The notes: generated by a model from the sequence alone, not told the origin. A stretch of DNA of 55,471 nt from JBDTNQ01 sp039933635 (GCA_039933635.1 JBDTNQ010000014.1:1-55471), one strand, 5' to 3'; numbered from the stretch's first letter, positions 1-8,899 are shown. Numbers and translations are program-made.

Positions 1-55
1 ACTTCTCGGGCTGCCACACGACCGTGATGTCGTCGTTCGAGTAGTGCTTGATCAT
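1..55 (-). CDS. (4Fe-4S) mono-cluster protein, YjdI-like, N-terminus only
   Basis: Only the first 18 codons are inside the window; the gene runs off the left edge. Reading leftwards from the ATG at 55-53, the peptide is MIKHYSNDDITVVWQPEK. This resembles the N-terminus of small divergent 4Fe-4S proteins of the YjdI/Fer4_19 family, which usually continue with a cluster-binding Cys-Ile-His motif just beyond the point where this one is cut. A GAGGTG ribosome site lies about 7 nt upstream of the ATG. Such proteins are presumed electron carriers. The identification rests on 18 residues and should be read with that limit. Confidence 0.5.
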   Translation of the reverse strand, partial: MIKHYSNDDITVVWQPEK

Positions 56-80
56 TGGCACCTCGACCGCAGTGTACAAA

Positions 81-125
81 AGGAAAGCCAGAAGTGGGAA
101 CCACGTCGGTCCCGCACTTCTGGCT
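81..125 (-). terminator. Rho-independent terminator of the secreted protein gene
   Basis: Inverted repeat: arm AGCCAGAAGTGGGA at 86-99 pairs with TCCCGCACTTCTGGCT at 110-125, with one bulged G and a 10-nt loop. On the minus strand the stem is followed by a T-rich run (TTTCCTTTTG). It lies 40 nt past the stop codon of the 166-867 gene and before the start of the Fe-S gene, so it fits termination of that transcript. Confidence 0.75.
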
Positions 126-165
126 CTTGGCTTTCGAGTTCCGAGCGGCCTCGGGCTTGACGTGC

Positions 166-867
166 CTAGTTCTTCGTCATCGACAGCCCGGTCACGACCG
201 CGTCGGTGTTGTGCGCGAATCGGATGCCGTAGGTGCCGTCGGTCGACTTGAGCTTGCCGGCCGTCACGAGGGCCGCCTTGTCGTAACTCGCGACCTCGGC
301 ACCGTTGATCGAGCAGGTGACCTTGTCGCCCTTCACGGACATCGAGATTTCCTGCGTGACGGGCGAGCCCGGTCCCTCGGCCTTGTGGACAGAGGCTCCC
401 GGGCCACCGCGCCCGTTCATCTGGAACGCTGCGGGGCCGAATCCGCGGACGATGAAGTTCCCGTTGCCGTAGGCCGCGCAATAGAGGTAGCTCTGCGCAT
501 CCGTGCCCATGTCGTTACCGGCAATGACGATGCCGTACGGGTGCGGGTGGGTGTTCAGGTTCATGAACTTGGGTTCGTTAAACGTGGCCTTGACCGTGTA
601 GTCACCGGTGGCCTTGTTCGCGGGATTCCAGTACGTCACGGCGGGACCTGTCGTGACGCGCATGCCTGCGCCTTCCGGCGCGAGCTTGGCGTTCGTGATG
701 ACTTCGGTGTCTGGCTTGCCTGTCCATCCCGGCACGGTGATGCCGCCACCCGCGACGACGCGATTGGCTTCGGCCTGTGCAGCACCTCCCATTGCGGGGG
801 CCTGGGCGGCCAGCAGAGCGGGGACGAGCAACAGAGCAGCAGCGACGGTACAGCGGGCGACTCGCAT
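166..867 (-). CDS. Secreted protein with predicted concanavalin-like (DUF1080-like) fold
   Basis: 233 residues. The N-terminus MRVARC followed by a hydrophobic stretch ending ALLAAQA is a clear signal peptide. The rest looks like one all-beta domain: YTVKATF, a YLYCAAYGNGNFIVRGFG stretch, and late MSVKGDKVTCSINGAEVASY and YGIRFAHNTDAVVTGL stretches, which match the layout of LamG/DUF1080-type sandwiches (3-keto-disaccharide hydrolase domains) found with ThuA proteins in sugar-degrading bacteria. No catalytic residues can be named. I chose the start at 867 because GGAGAG stands just upstream and because the signal peptide begins there; the frame is open further upstream. Function is inferred from fold only. 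Confidence 0.7.
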   Translation of the reverse strand: MRVARCTVAAALLLVPALLAAQAPAMGGAAQAEANRVVAGGGITVPGWTGKPDTEVITNAKLAPEGAGMRVTTGPAVTYWNPANKATGDYTVKATFNEPKFMNLNTHPHPYGIVIAGNDMGTDAQSYLYCAAYGNGNFIVRGFGPAAFQMNGRGGPGASVHKAEGPGSPVTQEISMSVKGDKVTCSINGAEVASYDKAALVTAGKLKSTDGTYGIRFAHNTDAVVTGLSMTKN

Positions 868-1039
868 GGGATGTCTCTCCTCGAGAAGGAAAACCGGGTG
901 CTGTTGACTATACCGCCTCCTCGAGGGACGCCGCCAGCCTGTCGCTGTGGGTCGACCCCAGCCCGAGCCCTCACGAACGACCACACGGTCAGCCGTGGCG
1001 GTTCGACGGACGTGAATCACTGGTGTAACCGATACCAAC

Positions 1040-1101
1040 TTGACAGGCTTTTTCCGCGGGCTCTAGGCTTCCATCCAGATGCGCGACCACGCCGGTCGCG
1101 C
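1040..1101 (+). promoter_or_regulatory. Sigma-70-like promoter and leader hairpin of pckG
   Basis: TTGACA at 1040-1045 and TAGGCT at 1064-1069 are separated by 18 bp, giving a likely start near 1076. The leader contains a perfect 8-bp hairpin: GCGCGACC at 1081-1088 and GGTCGCGC at 1094-1101 around a 5-nt loop. It ends 19 nt before the GTG start of PEP carboxykinase. The hairpin might affect translation or mRNA stability; that is inference. Confidence 0.55.
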
Positions 1102-1120
1102 GAGTGAGTGAGGTCCCTTC

Positions 1121-2959
1121 GTGTCCGAGTCGTCCCGTCGGCTGTCCCGCGATCCGTCGATCCCGTTGTCGCGCAATACCCACCTGCTTCGATGGGTGGA
1201 CAAGATGCGGGAGCTCACGAAGCCTGCGGCGGTGCACTGGATCGATGGTTCGCAGGACGAGTACGACTTCCTCTGCGACCGGTTGGTGGCGGCGGGCACC
1301 TTTCAGAAACTGAACGAGGACCTCTGGCCCGGCTGCTTCTACGCGCGGTCGGATCCCAGTGACGTCGCGCGCGTCGAGCAGCGTACGTTCGTGTGTTCGT
1401 TGTCGAAGGACAGCGCGGGGCCGACCAACAACTGGGTGAATCCCTACGAAATGCGGCGCACGTTGAAGGAGAAGTTCAGCGGCGCGATGGCGGGACGCAC
1501 GATGTACGTGCTGCCGTTCAGCATGGGCACCGTCGGAGCACCGATGTCCCAGATCGGTGTCCAGCTCACCGATTCCCCCTACGTCGTCGTCAGCACTCGA
1601 ATCATGGCGCGGATCGGGCTGCCGGTGGTCGCGGAGATCGACGCAGACCGCAAGCGCGTGGTGCCGTGCCTGCACAGTGTCGGCGCGCCGCTGGCGCCGG
1701 GCGAGGCCGATGTGCCGTGGCCGTGCAATCCGGAAAAGTACATCGTGCATTTTCCCGAGACGCGCGAAATCTGGTCGTATGGGTCCGGCTATGGCGGCAA
1801 CGCGTTGCTCGGGAAGAAGTGCTTCGGCCTGCGCATCGCCTCGGCCCTCGCGCGTGATGAAGGCTGGATGGCCGAGCACATGCTGATTCTCGGCGTCGAG
1901 GATCCGCAGGGCGAGAAGACCTACATCGCCGCGGCATTCCCCAGTGCGTGCGGGAAGACGAATCTCGCGATGCTGATCCCGCCCGAGGCGATGAAGCAGT
2001 GGAAGGTCACGCTCGTGGGTGACGACATTGCCTGGATTCGACCGGATGCGAACGGCCGCCTGCGCGCGATCAATCCTGAAGCCGGCGTGTTCGGCGTCGC
2101 ACCTGGGACGGGCGCGCGGACGAACCCGAACGCCGTCGCGATGATTGCGAAGAACACGATCTTCACCAACGTCGCGCTCACGCCCGAGGGCGGTGTGTGG
2201 TGGGAAGGCCTGACCGCCAGCCCGCCGGCGGAGTGCCTCGATTGGCAGGGGCGCCGGTGGACGCCCGCCATCGGGAAGGAGACGGGGCAGCCAGCGGCTC
2301 ATCCCAATTCCCGGTTCACGGCGCCGGCCGCGCAGTGCCCGATTATCGATCCGGCCTGGGAGTCGCCCGAGGGCGTGCCGATCAGCGCCATCGTGTTCGG
2401 CGGCCGTCGCGCGACGACGATGCCGCTCGTGTATCAGGCGTTCAACTGGACGGCCGGTGTCTACACGGGCGCGACGATGGGATCGGAGACGACCGCGGCG
2501 GCGGCGGGCGCGGTGGGGAAGGTGCGCCGCGATCCCATGGCCATGCTGCCGTTCTGCGGCTATCACATGGGTGACTACTTCCGGCACTGGATCAAGATGC
2601 AGCGCGCCCTGAAGGAGACACCCAAAATCTTCAACGTCAACTGGTTCCGCAAGGACGCCGAGGGGCGCTTCTTATGGCCGGGCTTCCAGGACAACATGCG
2701 CGTGCTGAAGTGGATCGTCGATCGCGTCCACGGCCGCGTCCCGACCCGCGAGTCCCCAATCGGCTGGCTTCCGCGGTACGAAGACATCGACTGGGCCGGT
2801 CTCGACTTTCCGCGTGAGACGTTCGACGTGCTCCAGGACGTCGATCCCGCGAAGTGGCGTCGCGAGGTGATCGAACACGAGGAGTTGTTCATCGACCTGC
2901 ACGATCACCTGCCGCCCGAGATGGTCTACGAGCGCGAGTTGCTGATCTGCCGGCTCTAA
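1121..2959 (+). CDS. pckG: Phosphoenolpyruvate carboxykinase (GTP)
   Basis: 612 residues, the usual length for the GTP-dependent enzyme (EC 4.1.1.32), which converts oxaloacetate and GTP to phosphoenolpyruvate, CO2 and GDP in the cytoplasm and feeds gluconeogenesis. The kinase-1a loop FPSACGKT spans residues 273-280, with the reactive cysteine of GTP-type enzymes at 277. Other family stretches are visible, such as NNWVNPYEMR, FSMGTVGAP, GSGYGGNALLGKKC and the guanine-side FNVNWFRKD. The start is GTG at 1121, preceded by GAGG. A sigma-70-like promoter and a hairpin leader lie upstream. It appears to be a single-gene transcript. The fit with a bacterium living on acids, amino acids and fatty acids is good. 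Confidence 0.97.
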   Translation: MSESSRRLSRDPSIPLSRNTHLLRWVDKMRELTKPAAVHWIDGSQDEYDFLCDRLVAAGTFQKLNEDLWPGCFYARSDPSDVARVEQRTFVCSLSKDSAGPTNNWVNPYEMRRTLKEKFSGAMAGRTMYVLPFSMGTVGAPMSQIGVQLTDSPYVVVSTRIMARIGLPVVAEIDADRKRVVPCLHSVGAPLAPGEADVPWPCNPEKYIVHFPETREIWSYGSGYGGNALLGKKCFGLRIASALARDEGWMAEHMLILGVEDPQGEKTYIAAAFPSACGKTNLAMLIPPEAMKQWKVTLVGDDIAWIRPDANGRLRAINPEAGVFGVAPGTGARTNPNAVAMIAKNTIFTNVALTPEGGVWWEGLTASPPAECLDWQGRRWTPAIGKETGQPAAHPNSRFTAPAAQCPIIDPAWESPEGVPISAIVFGGRRATTMPLVYQAFNWTAGVYTGATMGSETTAAAAGAVGKVRRDPMAMLPFCGYHMGDYFRHWIKMQRALKETPKIFNVNWFRKDAEGRFLWPGFQDNMRVLKWIVDRVHGRVPTRESPIGWLPRYEDIDWAGLDFPRETFDVLQDVDPAKWRREVIEHEELFIDLHDHLPPEMVYERELLICRL

Positions 2960-3029
2960 GCCGGGCTCAGGGACCCCGGGGGGGCCACCGTTTGTGAGCC
3001 CTGGGGATTGGCGACCCACAGTCCGCGGA

Positions 3030-3053
3030 GCCCTGGGCCTTCAGGTCCAGGGC
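3030..3053. repeat. Dispersed intergenic palindrome, copy A
   Basis: Arms GCCCTGGGCCT and AGGTCCAGGGC around TC, with one G-T mismatch. It lies between pckG and the next plus-strand gene. A related partial arm, GAGCCCTGG, is found about 35 bp earlier near 2996. It belongs to a family with further copies near 30.6, 30.8, 37.3, 40.1, 40.9 and 45.4 kb. Confidence 0.7.
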
Positions 3054-3117
3054 AAGACGGTCGTCCGCGCGCCAGCGGCCAGGCAACGCGGCAGGACGCC
3101 GGCTCTCGTCCGTGCCA

Positions 3118-3123
3118 TACAAT
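3118..3123 (+). promoter_or_regulatory. -10 box next to start codon (leaderless transcript)
   Basis: TACAAT ends 6 nt before the GTG at 3130, the normal distance from a -10 box to a transcription start. Transcription would therefore begin at or very near the start codon. No ribosome-binding site precedes that GTG. Confidence 0.5.
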
Positions 3124-3129
3124 CGCCCC

Positions 3130-5943
3130 GTGTCCTTCAACCTGACTCGTCCGTGGCAGGGCGCGGCCGTCGTGCTGGCTGTGCTTGCAGGTTCCACTCT
3201 GCTCGCGCAGGCGCCGCAGACCGCGCCCGCGCCGCCGCCGGGTGACTTCCTGAAGCGGCCGCCGGTCACTCGACTCGACCCGGCGGTGCAGCAGCAGATG
3301 TTCTTGCTGCCGCCCGGCTACAAGATCGAGCCCGTCCTCACCGATCCCCTGATCGAAGACCCCGTAGGAGTGACCTTCGACGGCAACGGCCGCATGTACG
3401 TGCTGGAGATGCGGTCCTACATGCGCGATGCGGACGGGTCGAATTCGCGCGAGCCGATCAGCCGGATCTCCCGTCATGAAGATCGAGACGGCGATGGTGT
3501 CTACGAAACGCACACCGTGTTCGCCGATCGCCTCGTGTTGCCACGAATGGCATTTCCGCTCGAGGACGGCGCGGTCCTCGTGCTCGAGACGGACAACCGC
3601 GACCTCTACAAGTACACGGACACGAACGGCGACGGCGTCGCCGACAAGAAGGAAGTCGTCGCCGCGGGGTTTGGCCGCGTCACCAATATGGAGTGGCAGC
3701 CCGGCGGAATGGTATGGGCGCTCGACAACTGGCTGTACACGACCTACAACCCGTTTCGTTTGCGCATCGCACCGGGCGGCAAGATTCTGCGAGAGGAGAC
3801 CGACGTCAACGGCGGGCAGTGGGGCACCAATCAGGACAACTACGGCAAGACCTGGTTCGTCGATGCCGGCACCGAGATCGGCCCTGTGAACTTCCAGGTG
3901 CCGATCGTCTACGGCGCCATCAACGTGCCGGACAACTTCGAGCCCGACTTCCAGACGCCCTATTCGGCGCCGGGCGGGTTGTCCGATATGCAGGGCGGCA
4001 TGAATCGCGTGCGCATGCCGGAGGGCACGCTCAATCACTTCACGGCCGCCGCGGGGCCCGAGATCTACCGCGGCGATCGCCTGCCCGCGGACCTGCAAGG
4101 GGATTTGCTGTTCACCGAACCCGTCGGGCGTCTGGTCCGGCGCGCGAAGGTCGTCGTCACCGACGGCCTGACGCAGTTGAAGAACGTGTATCCGAAGTCC
4201 GAGTTCATCCGGTCGACCGATCCGCTGTTCCGCCCGGTCAACATCGCCAACGCGCCGGACGGCACGTTCTACATCAGCGACATGTACACGGGCATCATTC
4301 AGGACGCGCAGTTCGTCGGGCCGGGCTCGTATCTGCGGCGCAAAGTCGAGCAGTACGCCCTCGACAAACAACACAACTGGGGACGGATCTGGCGCGTGAC
4401 CGCCGACGGCATGACGCCCGATCGCACGCGGCCGCAGATGTACGCAGCGTCGGCGGCGACGCTCGTCCAGTACCTCCAGCATCCGAACGGCTGGTGGCGC
4501 GATACGGCGCAGAAGCTGCTCGTGCTGCGCCAGGACAAAACAGTCGTCCCGGCCTTGAAGACGATGGTGCGTTCGTCCACCAATCAACTGGGCCGGATTC
4601 ACGCCGTGTGGACGCTCGAGGGGCTGCAGGCGCTGGATCCGATCCTGAATCGCGAACTGCTGCACGACGCAGATCCCCAGATGCGGATTCAGGCCATCCG
4701 CGCGAGCGAGACGGCCTACAAGTCGGGCAACGTGACCTATGCCGTCGACTACCGCAACATGACCCGCGACCCGGATCCCAACGTCGTCATTCAAGCGATG
4801 CTGACGTTGAATCTGCGGAAGGTATCGGGGGCGGTGGCGGCAATTCAGGCTGCGCGCGACACCACGCAATCGCGAGGGGTCAAGACCATCGCTGAACAGT
4901 TGCTAAAGCCCGCGCGAGCCATCGGCCAGCCGGCGTCGAACGATGCGGGCATGGGCTATCTGAACCTGACGCCCGACGAGCGCGGCAGTCTCCAACGTGG
5001 GGAGTCCACCTACCGCGAGCTGTGTTTTTCCTGCCACGGCAACGACGGGATGGGCACGCCGATGGCCGGAGCGCCGGCGGGCACGACCATGGCGCCGCCG
5101 CTGGCGGGATCGACGCGAGTGACGGGGCATCGTGAGTACGTGCTCCGCGTGTTGCTCAGCGGTCTCACGGGGCCGGTGAACGGCAAGGAGTACAACGGCG
5201 GCGCCGTCATGGTGCCCATGGGCGCGAACAGCGATCAGTGGATTGCTGATGTGGCCAACTACGTGCGGAATGCGTTCGGCAACACGGGGCGTCCGTACAT
5301 CACGCCGGAGCAGGCGACCCTGACGCGCCGCGGGTCGAACCGCAGATCGCCCTGGACGCTGGCCGAACTCGAGCCACTCGTGCCGACGCCAGTCGGCAAC
5401 GCCGACGCGTGGAAGCTGAGCGCCAGCGTGAACCTCGATGCGGCGAACCTCATGACATCCGGCCGATGGGACACCGGCGGGCCGCAACGCCCCGACATGT
5501 GGTTTCAGATTGAGCTGCCGCAGGTGACGAACGTGGCCGAGGTGCAGCTCGATGCGACCGCGCCAACCGGCCGTGGCAACGCCGGACTCGGCGGCTTTGG
5601 CGGCCTCGGTGTGTCAGGTTCGAGGGGCGCGGCACCAGCAGCGGCGAGAGGCGGCGCGCCCGCGGCGCCGACGGGGCCAGTGGTGGGCATCAGCGGGCGC
5701 GGAGCGGCCGGTCGAGGTGCGGCACCAGCAGGCAGCGGCCCAGCGGCGTTCGTCCTCACCGTCTCGAGCGACGGCACGAACTGGAGTCCGCCCGTGGCCC
5801 GCGGTCAGGGCACCACCCCAACCACGGTGATCGCGTTTCGGCCCCTGGCCGCCAAGTTCATTCGCATCACGCAGACCGGCACATCGCCGGTGAATGATCC
5901 GTGGGCGGTTCAAGGGATCAGGGTCTACGAGACGAAACGATAG
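3130..5943 (+). CDS. Exported propeller dehydrogenase with HEAT repeats, cytochrome c and discoidin-like C-terminus
   Basis: 937 residues. A signal peptide (hydrophobic to LLAQAPQ) is followed by a beta-propeller of the sorbosone/PVC-type membrane-bound dehydrogenase class (about 60-420, with calcium-loop-like DRDGDGVYE and DTNGDGVADK). HEAT-like helices follow (about 430-600). A class I cytochrome c domain carries the haem motif CFSCH at 632-636. The C-terminus looks like an F5/8 (discoidin) sandwich interrupted by a Gly/Ala-rich linker. It probably oxidises a carbohydrate in the periplasm and passes electrons to its own haem; the substrate is unknown. I prefer GTG 3130 to an in-frame GTG at 3112 because the latter overlaps the -10 box. 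It is convergent with the aldo/keto reductase. Confidence 0.85.
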   Translation: MSFNLTRPWQGAAVVLAVLAGSTLLAQAPQTAPAPPPGDFLKRPPVTRLDPAVQQQMFLLPPGYKIEPVLTDPLIEDPVGVTFDGNGRMYVLEMRSYMRDADGSNSREPISRISRHEDRDGDGVYETHTVFADRLVLPRMAFPLEDGAVLVLETDNRDLYKYTDTNGDGVADKKEVVAAGFGRVTNMEWQPGGMVWALDNWLYTTYNPFRLRIAPGGKILREETDVNGGQWGTNQDNYGKTWFVDAGTEIGPVNFQVPIVYGAINVPDNFEPDFQTPYSAPGGLSDMQGGMNRVRMPEGTLNHFTAAAGPEIYRGDRLPADLQGDLLFTEPVGRLVRRAKVVVTDGLTQLKNVYPKSEFIRSTDPLFRPVNIANAPDGTFYISDMYTGIIQDAQFVGPGSYLRRKVEQYALDKQHNWGRIWRVTADGMTPDRTRPQMYAASAATLVQYLQHPNGWWRDTAQKLLVLRQDKTVVPALKTMVRSSTNQLGRIHAVWTLEGLQALDPILNRELLHDADPQMRIQAIRASETAYKSGNVTYAVDYRNMTRDPDPNVVIQAMLTLNLRKVSGAVAAIQAARDTTQSRGVKTIAEQLLKPARAIGQPASNDAGMGYLNLTPDERGSLQRGESTYRELCFSCHGNDGMGTPMAGAPAGTTMAPPLAGSTRVTGHREYVLRVLLSGLTGPVNGKEYNGGAVMVPMGANSDQWIADVANYVRNAFGNTGRPYITPEQATLTRRGSNRRSPWTLAELEPLVPTPVGNADAWKLSASVNLDAANLMTSGRWDTGGPQRPDMWFQIELPQVTNVAEVQLDATAPTGRGNAGLGGFGGLGVSGSRGAAPAAARGGAPAAPTGPVVGISGRGAAGRGAAPAGSGPAAFVLTVSSDGTNWSPPVARGQGTTPTTVIAFRPLAAKFIRITQTGTSPVNDPWAVQGIRVYETKR

Positions 5944-5953
5944 GCCGCGGCCG

Positions 5954-6910
5954 CTACATCGTGGCCAGGTCGGCTTCGAGTCGCCGCACAATCTCCCACA
6001 CCGCCTTCGTCTGATCGCTCGCGAGCGTGACGCCCAGGCTCGCGATCAGCGCGCCCTGATTCGCATTTCGCGCGCCGACGATAGAACCGGTCAGTCCGGG
6101 CATGCCGAGGACGGTTCCCACGCAGAGTTGCGGGCAGCTGAGGCCCGTGGCGTTGCCGAGCGCACGGATTTCCGCGACGGCCGCCAGATGCCGCTGAAAG
6201 CGCGCGCCGACGTAATCCTTGTGCGCCCCACGGGCATCGTCAGGTCCAAACGTCTTGTCCGACGGCCAGGTGCCGAACAGCAGACCGCGAAACAGTGGCG
6301 AGTAGCCGATTGCCCCGATGTTGTTCGCCGCGCACCACGGCAGGACGTCTTTCGCCGCGGCAGGCCGGAGAATGCTGAGAGGCGGCTGAAGCGAGTGCAG
6401 CGGCACGCCGGTGGACTGCCATTCCTGCAACTGCGCCACGGAGAAGTTCGACACGCCGATCGCGCGAATCTTGCCGGCCGTGAGCAACGTCTCGCACGCG
6501 CCCGCGGTTTCGGCGATCGATTCAGAGGCGGGCCAATGCATCTGGTACAGGTCGATGTGATCGACGCCAAGACGCGCGAGGCTCGCATCACACTCCGCCA
6601 GCACGTTCCTGCGCGCGCCTGAACGAACGACGTTCGCGCTGTCCGAACCGAGGCCAAATTTCGTGAATACCAAGGGCCGTCGCGACTCGGGCAACGCTCT
6701 GATCGCCTGTCCGACGACGACTTCCGAGTGACCTGATCCGTAAATGGGTGCCGTGTCGACCCAGTTCACACCGTGGTCGACGGCCGCATGGATCGCCGCG
6801 ACGCTGTCCGCGTCGTCCTGCGTGCCCCACTGGAAACCACCGATGGCCCACGAGCCAACGCCGATGGTGGAGATGTCGAATCCGGACTGTCCTAACGGGC
6901 GTCGTTGCAT
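5954..6910 (-). CDS. Aldo/keto reductase
   Basis: 318 residues with the (beta/alpha)8 aldo/keto reductase pattern: N-terminal GVGSWAIGG, the catalytic Asp/Tyr segment NWVDTAPIYGSGHSE, Lys in VFTKFG, and His in YQMHWP, giving the Asp-Tyr-Lys-His tetrad. An IGVSNF stretch and a C-terminal cofactor-site stretch SIVGARNANQ are also present. These enzymes reduce aldehydes or ketones, or oxidise sugars, with NADP(H) in the cytoplasm. The start at 6910 (MQRRPLG) is preferred over an ATG four codons upstream because that upstream ATG lies inside the -10 box TATGAT. The substrate cannot be predicted. Confidence 0.93.
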   Translation of the reverse strand: MQRRPLGQSGFDISTIGVGSWAIGGFQWGTQDDADSVAAIHAAVDHGVNWVDTAPIYGSGHSEVVVGQAIRALPESRRPLVFTKFGLGSDSANVVRSGARRNVLAECDASLARLGVDHIDLYQMHWPASESIAETAGACETLLTAGKIRAIGVSNFSVAQLQEWQSTGVPLHSLQPPLSILRPAAAKDVLPWCAANNIGAIGYSPLFRGLLFGTWPSDKTFGPDDARGAHKDYVGARFQRHLAAVAEIRALGNATGLSCPQLCVGTVLGMPGLTGSIVGARNANQGALIASLGVTLASDQTKAVWEIVRRLEADLATM

Positions 6911-6917
6911 GAGGGAG

Positions 6918-6923
6918 ATCATA
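6918..6923 (-). promoter_or_regulatory. -10 box of aldo/keto reductase gene (leaderless)
   Basis: TATGAT on the minus strand ends 7 nt before the ATG at 6910. The sequence between has no ribosome-binding site, so the mRNA probably starts at or next to the ATG. Confidence 0.5.
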
Positions 6924-6942
6924 CTGGAAGGGGTTTTGGAGA

Positions 6943-6989
6943 GGGTTCTGGGGTTCCGGGGTTCCGGGGTTCCGGGTTCGGTTCTGCGT
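6943..6989. repeat. Tandem GGGGTTCC repeat and flanking degenerate units
   Basis: Three perfect tandem copies of the 8-mer GGGGTTCC occupy 6950-6973, flanked by degenerate units (GGGTTCT, GGGTTCG, CGTTCCCGGTTCC). It lies just upstream of the aldo/keto reductase promoter. A related tract in the opposite orientation lies at 40981-41012, next to the dehydratase stop codon. Confidence 0.7.
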
Positions 6990-7063
6990 TCCCGGTTCCA
7001 GGATCATGCGATTGCGATCGTGGTTCGACGACGGGACGAAGGTGGGCTGACCACTAGATGAGG

Positions 7064-7167
7064 GGGGTACGCCGGATTCCCCCGCCATCGCAGACCGGTT
7101 AAGATACGCAGCGACAGCGCCATTTACGATCGAGGGAGCCGCGACGCGCAGACGGAGCCTCGTCGCG
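7064..7167 (+). promoter_or_regulatory. Probable promoter and structured 5' leader of the first sugar dehydrogenase
   Basis: The gap 6911-7219 holds the tandem repeat and then this control region. GGGGG and CCCCC tracts (7064-7085) can pair. TAAGAT at 7100-7105 is a possible -10 box without a convincing -35. A 7-bp hairpin follows: CGCGACG at 7140-7146 and CGTCGCG at 7161-7167. The leader would be about 108 nt. I see no gene in the gap. Confidence 0.35.
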
Positions 7168-7219
7168 TTGCCCGACCCGATCGTGGAGTCCGGCGCTGGC
7201 GTCGAGGAACGTGCACACC

Positions 7220-8899
7220 ATGACATCGAAGACGGTAACGGGAACGGCAGCCACGGTCTTTGCCGTGATGTTGGTTTCGGTCTTGACCTCCGCGCTGCGC
7301 GGCCAAACGCCGGCGCCACAGGCACCGCCGCAGCAGGGACCAGGTGCGCCGCCGCAGGGCGCGGCTGCGCCGGGCGGCGCTCAAGGCGGACGCGCGGGTG
7401 GTCGGGGCAACCCGGCACAGGCGCTCTTCACGGAGCAGTGTGCGGGCTGTCATGGCAATGATCTCGCGGGCGGTCGTGCCCCCAGCCTCTTCGATCAGAA
7501 ATGGCTGGCGACGGTTGATGACGCGCGGCTGGTGAACTCGATCACGCATGGTGTCCCGAACACCGAAATGGAAGGGTTCGAAAAGTCGCTCACCGAACCG
7601 CAGATCTGGTCGCTGATCCAGTACATCCGCACGCAGACCGGCGCGCTCACACCGAAGCCGCAGTTCGTTGCGGATCCCGCGGGGCTCGCGCTGAAGACGG
7701 AGAAGGCGACCGTCAAGGTCGAAGTGCTGACGACCGAACTCAACACGCCGTTCGGCATGGCGTTCCTGCCCGATGGCCGTCTGCTCATCACCGAGCGTGA
7801 TGGCCGCCTGCGGTTCTGGTCCAAGGGCAGCTTGTCCGAGCCGGTGAAGAACACGCCGAAGCCGCACGTACAGCAGGACGGCGGGTATCTCGACGTGACC
7901 ATTCATCCGAAGTACGCACAGAACGGCTGGATCTATCTGTCCTACTCAGAGGACCAGCCAGGCTACGTGGCGCCACCGCCTGCCCCTGCTGCCGCTCCGG
8001 TGGCGCCCGCGCCAGTTGACGGCGCTCGTGGCGGCGGGGCGCCGGGCGCTGGCGGCGCGCCCGGGCGCGGAGGCCGAGGTGGACCGCCGCCAGTGCCCTC
8101 GATGACCGTGGTCGTGCGCGGCAAGATCAACAAGAACAACGAATGGACCAATCAGGAATTCATCTTTCGCGCCGCGGCGGATCTGTATACGACCCAGGGC
8201 GCGCACTATGGTTCGCGCTTCATCTGGGACAAGGAAGGCCACCTTTTCTTCACGATGGGCGAGCGCGGCAACCAGACGAACGCCCAGGACCTCACGAAAC
8301 CGCTCGGCAAGATTCATCGCTTCAATGACGACGGTTCGGCGCCGAAGGACAACCCGTTCGTAAACACGCCGGGCGCCGTGAAGACCATCTGGACCTATGG
8401 TCACCGCAATCCCGAGGGGCTCGCCTGGGATCCCATCAGCGGCAAGCTGTGGGAGTCCGAGCACGGCCCGAACGGCGGCGACGAGATCAACATCATCGTG
8501 AAGGGCCACAACTACGGGTGGGGTGTGGCGTCGAAGGGCATCCAGCCCGGTATCACGAAGACGTCGGAGGCCGGCATGGACGATCCGGTCGTCTACTACA
8601 CGCCGTCGCTGGCGCCGGCGCAGATCGCGTTCTACACCGGTTCGAAGTATCCGGGCTGGAAGAACAGCAGCCTGTTCGTCGGCGGCCTGGTCGGGCAGAA
8701 ACTCCTGCGCCTGGAGATCGCTGGTGACAAGGTCACGAAGCAGGAAGTGATCTTCGATCAGTTCGGCCGCGTGCGGAACATCGCGCAGGGACCCGATGGG
8801 TTCCTGTACGTCGCGCTGCAGGACCCCACCGGCATTCCTGGTGTCCAGCTATCGAATCCCACCGCGGGAAAGCTGATTCGTTTCATGCCGGTTCAGTAG
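7220..8899 (+). CDS. Exported cytochrome c-PQQ-type aldose sugar dehydrogenase (module 1)
   Basis: 559 residues. Signal peptide, a Pro/Gly/Ala-rich linker (about 30-64), a cytochrome c domain with CAGCH at 74-78, then a six-bladed propeller of the glucose/sorbosone dehydrogenase (YliI/Asd) family: FLPDGRLLITERDGRL, QDGGYLDV, TYGHRNPEGLAWD, ESEHGPNGGDEIN and HNYGWG are typical. A long Pro/Ala/Gly/Arg-rich insertion interrupts the propeller near residues 250-295. The predicted role is oxidation of aldoses in the periplasm with PQQ, passing electrons to the fused haem. The start ATG 7220 follows GAGGAA at a better distance than GTG 7211. It is followed 106 bp later by a ThuA gene, and the pair is repeated at 22.7-25.4 kb. 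Confidence 0.88.
   Translation: MTSKTVTGTAATVFAVMLVSVLTSALRGQTPAPQAPPQQGPGAPPQGAAAPGGAQGGRAGGRGNPAQALFTEQCAGCHGNDLAGGRAPSLFDQKWLATVDDARLVNSITHGVPNTEMEGFEKSLTEPQIWSLIQYIRTQTGALTPKPQFVADPAGLALKTEKATVKVEVLTTELNTPFGMAFLPDGRLLITERDGRLRFWSKGSLSEPVKNTPKPHVQQDGGYLDVTIHPKYAQNGWIYLSYSEDQPGYVAPPPAPAAAPVAPAPVDGARGGGAPGAGGAPGRGGRGGPPPVPSMTVVVRGKINKNNEWTNQEFIFRAAADLYTTQGAHYGSRFIWDKEGHLFFTMGERGNQTNAQDLTKPLGKIHRFNDDGSAPKDNPFVNTPGAVKTIWTYGHRNPEGLAWDPISGKLWESEHGPNGGDEINIIVKGHNYGWGVASKGIQPGITKTSEAGMDDPVVYYTPSLAPAQIAFYTGSKYPGWKNSSLFVGGLVGQKLLRLEIAGDKVTKQEVIFDQFGRVRNIAQGPDGFLYVALQDPTGIPGVQLSNPTAGKLIRFMPVQ

Noticed and set aside
989..2587. Open frame of 532 codons on the minus strand opposite pckG
   Set aside because: It is a high-GC shadow: Arg/His-rich composition, no family signature, and it overlaps an unmistakable PEP carboxykinase.
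2956..4869. Open frame of 637 codons on the minus strand opposite the 3130 gene
   Set aside because: Same kind of shadow; the plus strand has a signal peptide, propeller and haem motif.
6943..6989. Tandem GGGGTTCC repeats as a CRISPR array
   Set aside because: The unit is 8 bp without spacers; no cas gene is present.
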